Part shown: positions 6,537-11,866 of the stretch, one piece after another | How positions within the stretch are numbered: the stretch's first letter is position 1 | How the letters are laid out: each line of letters begins with the position of its first letter | Assembly: GCA_036734545.1 (NCBI GenBank) | Contig: DAIMYJ010000090.1 | Span: forward strand, 1 to 11,866 | From: UBA7236 sp036734545 | GTDB taxonomy: Bacteria > Bacteroidota > Bacteroidia > Chitinophagales > BACL12 | Length of the DNA: 11,866 bases | Direction: 5' to 3' | Made by a program: the position numbers and the translations under genes | Notes under the pieces: model-generated | What the model saw: the letters and a program-made list of their open reading frames with translations, nothing else | What the model was told of the DNA's origin: nothing | The model's database searches: none

Positions 6537-7574
6537 ATGCAAGCAACCTGGAAATCTCCCTCCAACATCGCCCTCATCAAATACTGGGGCAAACACGGCG
6601 AGCAATTGCCCAACAATCCCAGTTTGTCGATGACCCTCAGCGAAGCACATACCATCACTTCGCTGGACCTGAAGAAGAAGCGTTCCAAAAAAAACCTGGA
6701 ACTCGATTTCCTCTTCGCCGGTGAAAAGAATGAAAAATTCGCAGACAAGCTCACCGCGTTTTTGGAGACACTCATTCCGCAAATGCCCTGGCTCGCAGAA
6801 CATCGCCTGGTATTGCGCAGTAATAATTCATTTCCGCACTCCGCCGGCATCGCGTCGTCGGCCAGTGCCATGAGCGCGCTGGCCCTGTGTGTCATGAGTA
6901 TACAGCGCATGCGTACGCAGCAGCCAGATAACGATGCTGCCTTTTTGCAGCAGTCGAGTGTAATAGCCAGGCTGGGCAGTGGAAGCGCAGCACGCAGCGT
7001 GTACCCCGGATTTTCGGTGTGGGGAAAAACAACCGCCGTTAAGCGAAGCAGTGATGCCTTCGCCATACCCTTCCCCATCGATTTTCACCCGGATTTCAAT
7101 GAACTGCAGGACAGCATCCTCATCGTAAGCGCACAGGAAAAATCTGTGAGCAGCAGAGCAGGTCATGCACTCATGAACAACCATCCCATGGCATCGCAGC
7201 GCTATAAAAATGCACATGCGCGACTGAAGGAATTGTTGAAAGCACTGCAGCATGCCGACTGGCCATTGTTCTGCAAGATCGTAGAGACCGAAGCGCTCGA
7301 ATTACATGCACTCATGATGACCAGCGATCCGTCGTTCATCCTCATGCATCCGAACACACTCGCGATCATTGAACGCATTCGTTTTTTCCGCAACACTACA
7401 CAAATACCCGTATGCTTCACACTCGATGCGGGACCCAATGTGCATGTGTTGTATCCGTATTTCGCCAAGAAAGAAGTGCGCAATTTCATCCAGTCGGAAT
7501 TGCTGCCGTTCTGTGCAAAGAAGAAAGTCATCTATGACCGTATGGGCGATGGTCCCGCCATGCTGATCGACTGA
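6537..7574 (+). CDS. mvaD: Diphosphomevalonate decarboxylase
   Basis: It catalyses ATP-dependent decarboxylation of 5-diphosphomevalonate to isopentenyl diphosphate in the cytosol. The 345 residues fit the family (about 310-400). Motifs in order are WKSPSNIALIKYWGKHGEQLPNNPSLSMTLS at the N-terminus, NSFPHSAGIASSASAMSALA (the ATP phosphate loop), RLGSGSAARSVYPGFSVWG with Arg153 matching yeast Arg158, and TLDAGPNVHV with Asp297 matching the yeast catalytic Asp302. These residues separate true decarboxylases from the related mevalonate-3-kinases, which lack the full Asp/Arg/Lys set. The Cys of the usual GSGSACRS is Ala here. Its stop overlaps the next start as TGATG, sharing one base, so translation is probably coupled to the mevalonate kinase-like gene. 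It follows the GYDIA kinase by 68 bp. No Shine-Dalgarno site is obvious; TGTATTTG (6521-6528) is one base from the -7 consensus. Confidence 0.95.
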   Translation: MQATWKSPSNIALIKYWGKHGEQLPNNPSLSMTLSEAHTITSLDLKKKRSKKNLELDFLFAGEKNEKFADKLTAFLETLIPQMPWLAEHRLVLRSNNSFPHSAGIASSASAMSALALCVMSIQRMRTQQPDNDAAFLQQSSVIARLGSGSAARSVYPGFSVWGKTTAVKRSSDAFAIPFPIDFHPDFNELQDSILIVSAQEKSVSSRAGHALMNNHPMASQRYKNAHARLKELLKALQHADWPLFCKIVETEALELHALMMTSDPSFILMHPNTLAIIERIRFFRNTTQIPVCFTLDAGPNVHVLYPYFAKKEVRNFIQSELLPFCAKKKVIYDRMGDGPAMLID

Positions 7575-8404
7575 TGCAGAAACAGTATCCATCCAAGCTT
7601 ATGCTCTTTGGTGAGTATGCGGTCATCGCCGGCGGTGAAGGACTGGCCATTCCGTGGCCGGATTTTTTTGCCCGTTGGGTGGAGGAAAAAGATACGCCTT
7701 CAGAGTATAAACAGCATCTGCTGCGATTCGCTGCGTGGTTGGAAGCAGAAGGGTTCGATGCTTCTCTTGAGGTCGCGCAACTGCACAACGATCTGCAGAA
7801 CGGCCTCGATATGGCATCTAATATTCCGATCGGTTATGGTGTGGGCAGCTCCGGTGCAGTGGTGGCAGCCGTGTATGATCGCTATGCACGCAACCCGATA
7901 CCCCACACGCAACTCCCGGCATTGAAGCAGGCACTCGCTTCCATGGAGAATTTCTTTCACGCCACGAGCAGCGGTCTGGATCCACTGGTGTGCTACCTGC
8001 AAAAACCCATTCACATCCTGGGCGATACCATTCACATTTTGGAAAGTGCTTTACCGATAGAACTCCTGCACATGCATTTGCTGGATTGCGGACATGCGCG
8101 TTCCACACATGCCCTGGTGTCGGCCTTCCGCACGCGAATGCAGGAGTCAGAATTTCAACACGCGATGCAGGAGTATGTGCAGCTGTCGAATTCATGCATA
8201 CATGCCTTATTGTTGGGAGATAGCACTACACTGTGCGCGCAGATGCGGAAATTATCGGCATGGCAATTTGCCCACTTCGACTTCGCCATACCGCAAAACC
8301 TGCGCGCCGAATGGGAAGATGCCCTCGTATCCGGAGCGCATTACTACAAATTATGCGGTGCCGGCGGAGGAGGATTCATGCTGGTGTGCGCGCCGTGCAG
8401 TTAA
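7574..8404 (+). CDS. Mevalonate kinase-like GHMP kinase
   Basis: This GHMP kinase most likely converts mevalonate to 5-phosphomevalonate. At 276 residues it is shorter than typical mevalonate kinases (about 300-330), although all three core motifs are present: PSKLMLFGEYAVIAGGEGLAIP (6-27), the glycine-rich phosphate loop IPIGYGVGSSGAVVAAVYDRY with GVGSSG at 89-94, and CGAGGGGFM near the C-terminus (261-269). The catalytic Asp is probably Asp136 in SSGLDPL, which aligns with the SGxD segment of mevalonate kinases. The protein ends seven residues after the last motif, so the C-terminal tail is minimal. The start overlaps the mvaD stop by one base. A convergent gene ends 16 bp downstream, and no hairpin terminator is visible between them. 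Family assignment is firm; mevalonate rather than phosphomevalonate as substrate rests on motif similarity and on the companion GYDIA kinase. Confidence 0.85.
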   Translation: MQKQYPSKLMLFGEYAVIAGGEGLAIPWPDFFARWVEEKDTPSEYKQHLLRFAAWLEAEGFDASLEVAQLHNDLQNGLDMASNIPIGYGVGSSGAVVAAVYDRYARNPIPHTQLPALKQALASMENFFHATSSGLDPLVCYLQKPIHILGDTIHILESALPIELLHMHLLDCGHARSTHALVSAFRTRMQESEFQHAMQEYVQLSNSCIHALLLGDSTTLCAQMRKLSAWQFAHFDFAIPQNLRAEWEDALVSGAHYYKLCGAGGGGFMLVCAPCS

Positions 8405-8420
8405 TAGACCTATTTTCAGC

Positions 8421-9449
8421 TTATTTGATCTTCAGTGGAACATACACCGGCAGGTGATCTGAAAATCCGCCATACCATTTCGTGCCGCTATATGTGCGGT
8501 TAGGGGAGAGTCCATACGAAGGATGCGTGAACATCATCCAGTCGCGCTGTATCCAAACAGCGGCCTGTGCATCTGCTTCAGTCTTTTTACCATCGACCAG
8601 GTTAGCGCTCACGATCATTTGATCGAGTGCCTGCCATTTGCCTTTGTAATTATAAGAACCCTTTCCGTTCTGCTGATCGTTCGCCATCAGGTTCACAAGT
8701 GCATCGGCTGCATAACTGTTCCCTTCGGGAACAGCGCCGAGGATGGATTGTATGCTTTTGTCAAAAGGTGTGTCATTGAAATCACCCATGATAACAATAT
8801 GGGCGTCCTTGACAGCCTGACGCACAGAGTCCACAGCAAGTTTTAATGTTTGTGCTGCAGCGGCGCGTTTCCATGCACTGGCTTCTTCTCCTTCACTGCG
8901 GCTGGGCCAGTGGTTCACAAAGAACTGCAACACGGTGTTCGATCCGCGCACGGTACCGGCCACGGCGAGAATGTCCCGGGTATGGTCAACAGTGTCATTT
9001 TGTATCAGGTGCACCGGAATGGCAGAAGCTTCCTTCAGGTTAAAGAGTTGCTCATTATATAACAAGGCCACATCTATCCCGCGTTCATCCGGTGAGTCGA
9101 AGTGTACATATTTATAGTTTCCTTTCTGCAGAGCAGGTTCGGCGATAAGGTCGTTCAGCACGGCGGCATTTTCCACCTCACACAAGCCCACGATCATCGG
9201 CAGCCCATCGGCGCCTTCTGCTATCACGCGCGCCATCTGTCGAAGCTTGGTCTCATATTTTTCTGTGTTCCACTGCCGATCGGCATCCGGCAGAAAAATA
9301 CGGTCGTCAGTGTTCGGATCATCGATCGTGTCGAACAGGTTCTCCAGATTATAGAACATAATGCCGGTGGTGGCCTGTGCATCGGTCGGGGTTTGCGCGG
9401 TGCAGGAAAGCGAAAAGAGAACGGGTATGAGCAGGCTCAGATACTTCAT
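8421..9449 (-). CDS. Exported endonuclease/exonuclease/phosphatase-family protein
   Basis: The 342-residue protein starts MKYLSLLIPVLFSLSCTAQ, an export signal. Cleavage could occur before Gln19 by signal peptidase I, or at Cys16 as a lipoprotein, although SLSC is a poor lipobox. The rest is the DNase I/EEP fold: YNLENLFD (33-40, Asn ligand), CEVEN (90-94, with metal-binding Glu91), DSPDERGIDVALLY (118-131), NHWPSR (179-184, catalytic His), GDFND (222-226) and the C-terminal SDHLPV (330-335). All metal and catalytic positions appear intact, so a Mg-dependent phosphodiesterase acting in the periplasm or outside the cell is likely. The substrate (DNA, RNA, or a phosphoester) cannot be determined. 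I chose the Met at 9449 over one 17 codons upstream because it starts the signal peptide directly. It converges on the mevalonate kinase-like gene and diverges from the peptidase, so it is probably monocistronic here. Confidence 0.9.
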   Translation of the reverse strand: MKYLSLLIPVLFSLSCTAQTPTDAQATTGIMFYNLENLFDTIDDPNTDDRIFLPDADRQWNTEKYETKLRQMARVIAEGADGLPMIVGLCEVENAAVLNDLIAEPALQKGNYKYVHFDSPDERGIDVALLYNEQLFNLKEASAIPVHLIQNDTVDHTRDILAVAGTVRGSNTVLQFFVNHWPSRSEGEEASAWKRAAAAQTLKLAVDSVRQAVKDAHIVIMGDFNDTPFDKSIQSILGAVPEGNSYAADALVNLMANDQQNGKGSYNYKGKWQALDQMIVSANLVDGKKTEADAQAAVWIQRDWMMFTHPSYGLSPNRTYSGTKWYGGFSDHLPVYVPLKIK

Positions 9450-9471
9450 GGTGCTGCGGTTTGTGCGGGCA

Positions 9472-9479
9472 TAAAGGTA
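9472..9479 (-). promoter_or_regulatory. Possible -7 element for the EEP gene
   Basis: On the minus strand TACCTTTA differs from TAnnTTTG only in the last base and would leave a leader of about 20 bases before the ATG at 9449. It lies in the 189-bp divergent gap shared with the peptidase gene. Support is weak because the invariant final G is missing. Confidence 0.3.
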
Positions 9480-9625
9480 AGGTACTTTCAGGGTCATCAC
9501 CTCTGGATGTAAGATGGCAGGAACGCCTGTCCTACCGGTCTGCGGGTGGCGGGGCTGGTCAGGAACAGGGTAAATGTCCGGACGACCGGTGTCATCCGGA
9601 GCTGATCATTTCATCCGCCAACGAT

Positions 9626-9633
9626 TACCTTTG
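9626..9633 (+). promoter_or_regulatory. Bacteroidota -7 element for the M3 peptidase gene
   Basis: TACCTTTG is an exact TAnnTTTG match, separated from the ATG at 9639 by five bases (CAGAG). As with fni, this predicts a leaderless or nearly leaderless transcript. No convincing -33 TTG is visible upstream. Confidence 0.6.
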
Positions 9634-9638
9634 CAGAG

Positions 9639-11491
9639 ATGAAATTTTCTGAATTTCCATACACACGTCCCGACATAGATACGCTGCGCTCCGCCATGGA
9701 TGCGGCGTTGGCGAAATTTACCGGGGCAGCAACGGCCGGCGAGCAACTGCAGGCCATGCAGGAGATCAATGCGCTGCGCAGCGGCTTCGACAGTCAGTAT
9801 CAGATCTGCGCCATCCGCCATTCCATTGACACGAACGATCCTTTTTATACGGCCGNNNNNNNNNNNNNNNNNNNNNNNNNNNNNNNNNNNNNNNNNNNNN
9901 NNNNNNNNNNNNNNNNNNNNNNNNNNNNNNNNNNNNNNNNNNNNNNNNNNNNNNNCAGATCTGCGCCATCCGCCATTCCATTGACACGAACGATCCTTTT
10001 TATACGGCCGAACAGGCATTCTTTGATGAGCATGCACCGCTGGTGGAGGAAATGGTAAGCCGCTATTACCGGGAACTGGTGCAGGCGAAATTCAGGAACG
10101 AGATAGAAGCGAAATTCGGCAAACAATTATTTCGCATCGCCGAGATGCAGCTGAAGGCATTCCGCCCGGAGATCATCAGCGACCTGATCACCGAAAATAA
10201 ACTCGGCACCGAATATCAGGAATTAGTAGCCTCAGCGGCCATACCCTTCGACGGCGCTGAGCGCACCCTGGCCGAAATGGTACCGTACCTGCGCTCCACC
10301 GATCGCAACATCCGCATGCGCGCTGCCGCAGCACGCTGGCAATTCTTTGTCGACAACGCCGCGGCCTTCGATCGTATATTTGATGAACTGGTAAAGACCC
10401 GTCACCGCATTGCGCGCGCCCTCGGGTACGACAATTTTGTATCGGTAGGCTATCTGCGCATGTTGCGCAGTGATTACCATGCGGAGATGGTGGCAGGCTT
10501 CCGCGAGCAGGTGCGTAAACATATCGTTCCGCTTGTTACCGCACTTAAAGAAAAGCAGGCGCGCCGACTGGATCTGCCGTCGCTCAAATATTATGATGAG
10601 GCCATAACGTTCAAAAGCGGGAACGCCACACCCAAAGGAGATCCCGATTATATCATCGGCAAAGGCAAGTTCATGTATGATGCTTTGTCGCCCGAAACAT
10701 CCCGTTTCTTTAACGACATGCTCAGCAATGAGCTGATGGACCTCGTGGCCAAGAAAGGCAAAGCCGGCGGCGGCTACTGCACATACATCCCGACACATCG
10801 CGCGCCGTTCATCTTTTCCAATTTCAATGGCACCAGCGCTGATATCGATGTACTTACCCATGAAGTGGGTCATGCATTTCAGGTATATATGAGTCGTGAA
10901 TTTGAGACACCGGAGTATTACTGGCCTACCAGTGATGCGGCGGAGATTCACAGCATGAGCATGGAATATTTTGCGTATCCGTGGATGGACCACTTCTTTA
11001 ACGGAGAGGCAGATAAATACCGGTATGCGCATCTGGTCGACAGTATTCTCTTCCTGCCGTATGGCGTGGCTGTAGATGAGTTTCAGCACCGCGTATATGA
11101 ACAGCCCGAGTTAACACCCGATGAGCGGAAGGCTGTGTGGCGGAGCATCGAAAAGAAATATCTTCCGCACAAGGATTACGACGGCAACACCTTCCTCGAG
11201 AACGGCGGATTCTGGCAAACACAGGCGCATATTTATCAATCGCCATTCTACTATATCGACTATACCCTCGCCCAGATGTGTGCTTTCCAGTTCTGGAAGC
11301 TGGCGCAACAGGATCACGATGCAGCGTTTGCACAATACGTAAAACTCTGCAAAGAAGGCGGCAGCCGCTCATTCCTGGAGCTGGTCGCATTTGCCGGCCT
11401 GCGTTCACCCTTCGATGCGGATGCCTTCGGCGATACCATGCAGCATATTACGGCTTACCTGAGTAAGGTCGATGATATGGTATTCAATTGA
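9639..11491 (+). CDS. M3-family oligoendopeptidase, interrupted by a scaffold gap
   Basis: This is a zinc metallopeptidase of family M3 (oligoendopeptidase F/thimet-like) that hydrolyses short peptides, probably in the cytosol because no signal peptide is present. Codons 1-72 lie before the Ns. Read literally, the gap shifts frame; joining 9855 to 10011 instead gives 1,698 bases, exactly 565 codons plus stop, with the junction reading NDPFYTAEQAFFDEH. In that numbering the active site is HEVGH (356-360), with Glu357 as catalytic base and zinc bound by His356, His360 and probably Glu384 in AEIHSMSMEY. GGYCTYIPTHRAPFIFSNFNGT precedes the zinc motif, and HIYQSPFYYIDYTLAQ (479-494) carries the conserved substrate-contacting His and tyrosines. 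The length matches the ~565-residue M3 group. Start choice is supported by a consensus -7 element 5 bases upstream. A palindrome spans the stop codon. I consider the gene intact in the organism and broken only in this assembly. Confidence 0.92.
9801..10010. other. Scaffold gap: 100 Ns between two identical 55-bp copies
   Basis: Bases 9801-9855 and 9956-10010 are identical over 55 bp and flank exactly 100 Ns (9856-9955). A perfect overlap of an assembler-k-mer-like length beside a round-number gap is what results when two contigs ending in the same k-mer are scaffolded without merging. Removing one copy plus the Ns (155 bases) restores the peptidase frame. The apparent direct repeat is therefore almost certainly not biological. 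Confidence 0.95.
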
Positions 11492-11501
11492 ACACCATAT
11501 C
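11474..11501. repeat. 28-bp near-perfect palindrome across the peptidase stop codon
   Basis: The outer 8-bp arms GATATGGT and ACCATATC are perfect complements, and the inner TTCAATTGAA is itself palindromic. Only one symmetric pair (A at 11482, C at 11493) fails to match. The TGA stop (11489-11491) lies inside. In RNA it could form an 8-bp hairpin at the 3' end of the message, but no U-run follows, so terminator function is uncertain. Confidence 0.6.
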
Positions 11502-11866
11502 CGATAATTCTTCAGGTTGACTGGCACGATGACATTTGCGCTCCTACATCGCAGCACCCGCTATCCGCATTCTCACAACGTTACTGAATTTCTGCGCATC
11601 GCGGTCTTCAAGCATTGTACTGCATAGTCATGGCCATGTTTCTTCGAATAGTATTTTCCACCTTTTCCTTGATGAAAAGGTGGAGCCAAAAATCACGGGC
11701 TGTCGCGTGCGGCGGCGTATCCCTAATACGCGCCACCGCACCGCGGGAAAGGGCGCTGCCCGGTTTGTAGCAGCTGTGTATGCCACAATACAGGTGTTCT
11801 TGATACGTTACGTGTTGATCCTTCGCCTGCTCCCGCTTTACTTTTTCTTATAGTCACGACATTCAG
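11492..11866. other. Non-coding tail with several hairpin-forming sequences
   Basis: No convincing gene is seen in these 375 bases. The only long frame on the plus strand (11536-11853) starts with a non-ATG codon, runs through hairpin sequences and has no recognisable domain. No tRNA or rRNA is apparent. Besides the 11658-11683 hairpin there is GCGTAT / ATACGC with a 5-base loop (11715-11731), extendable by GGC/GCC with one bulged G, and GCTGC / GCAGC with a 10-base loop (11755-11774). The cluster of stems within about 120 bases suggests a structured intergenic repeat unit. The window ends before the next gene. Confidence 0.6.
11658..11683. terminator. 10-bp perfect hairpin, possible terminator or dispersed repeat
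   Basis: CCACCTTTTC (11658-11667) and GAAAAGGTGG (11674-11683) pair perfectly around the 6-base loop CTTGAT. AGCCAAAAATC follows, so the T-rich side reads out on the minus strand (GATTTTTGGCT precedes the stem there). The hairpin lies about 170 bases after the peptidase stop, too far for a typical terminator. From memory, very similar CACCTTTTC...GAAAAGGTG hairpins recur between genes in Bacteroidota, so a dispersed repeat is at least as likely. Confidence 0.45.

Noticed and set aside
7302..7592. Minus-strand frames within mvaD and the mevalonate kinase-like gene
   Set aside because: All lie opposite well-supported genes and lack motifs or start signals.
9450..9500. 17-residue upstream extension of the EEP-family protein
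   Set aside because: It would place a charged segment before the signal peptide; the Met at 9449 starts the signal directly and a -7-like element lies upstream of it.
9801..10010. Direct repeat as a target-site duplication or phase-variable element
   Set aside because: The 55-bp identity with exactly 100 Ns between, plus frame restoration on collapse, is explained by scaffolding.
11536..11853. 105-codon plus-strand frame after the peptidase
   Set aside because: It has a non-ATG start, runs across several hairpins and shows no domain or plausible composition for a protein.

Overview
The window looks like a fragment of a Bacteroidota genome, most likely a metagenome-derived scaffold from a Chitinophagaceae- or Sphingobacteriia-like lineage. 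The evidence is two proteins with type IX secretion (T9SS) C-terminal sorting domains, signal peptides ending in A|Q, TAnnTTTG promoter elements set almost directly against start codons, little Shine-Dalgarno signal, and short intergenic tandem repeats of the kind seen in this phylum. The lineage below phylum is inference.

Layout. (1) Positions 1-2721 are AT-richer (roughly 35-42% GC by eye) and hold two co-directional secreted-protein genes, the first cut by the window edge. (2) Positions 2731-2874 encode only the last 47 residues of a 2-oxo acid dehydrogenase E2 (odhB/sucB-like), a remnant lying at a sharp change of composition. (3) Positions 2999-8404 are GC-richer (about 50-60%) and carry five same-strand isoprenoid genes: type 2 IPP isomerase, HMG-CoA reductase, a GHMP kinase with a GYDIA motif, diphosphomevalonate decarboxylase and a mevalonate kinase-like GHMP kinase. 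(4) A convergent gene (8421-9449, minus) encodes an exported endonuclease/exonuclease/phosphatase-family protein. (5) Diverging from it, 9639-11491 encodes an M3-family zinc oligopeptidase broken by a 100-N gap. The gap is flanked by an exact 55-bp duplication, and collapsing it restores an uninterrupted 565-residue protein. (6) The last 375 bases hold no convincing gene but several hairpin-forming sequences.

Together, the five isoprenoid genes cover mevalonate formation through IPP/DMAPP interconversion. HMG-CoA reductase makes mevalonate, two GHMP kinases can supply the two phosphorylations, MvaD makes IPP and Fni interconverts IPP and DMAPP. HMG-CoA synthase and acetoacetyl-CoA thiolase are not in the window. 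No classical phosphomevalonate kinase is recognisable, so the GYDIA kinase is the natural candidate for that step. The intergenic spaces in this cluster are filled with 7-, 8- and 9-bp repeats. The most informative second-look items are the GYDIA kinase, the E2 remnant at the composition junction, the repairable scaffold gap, the near-leaderless promoters, and a 28-bp near-palindrome across the peptidase stop codon.
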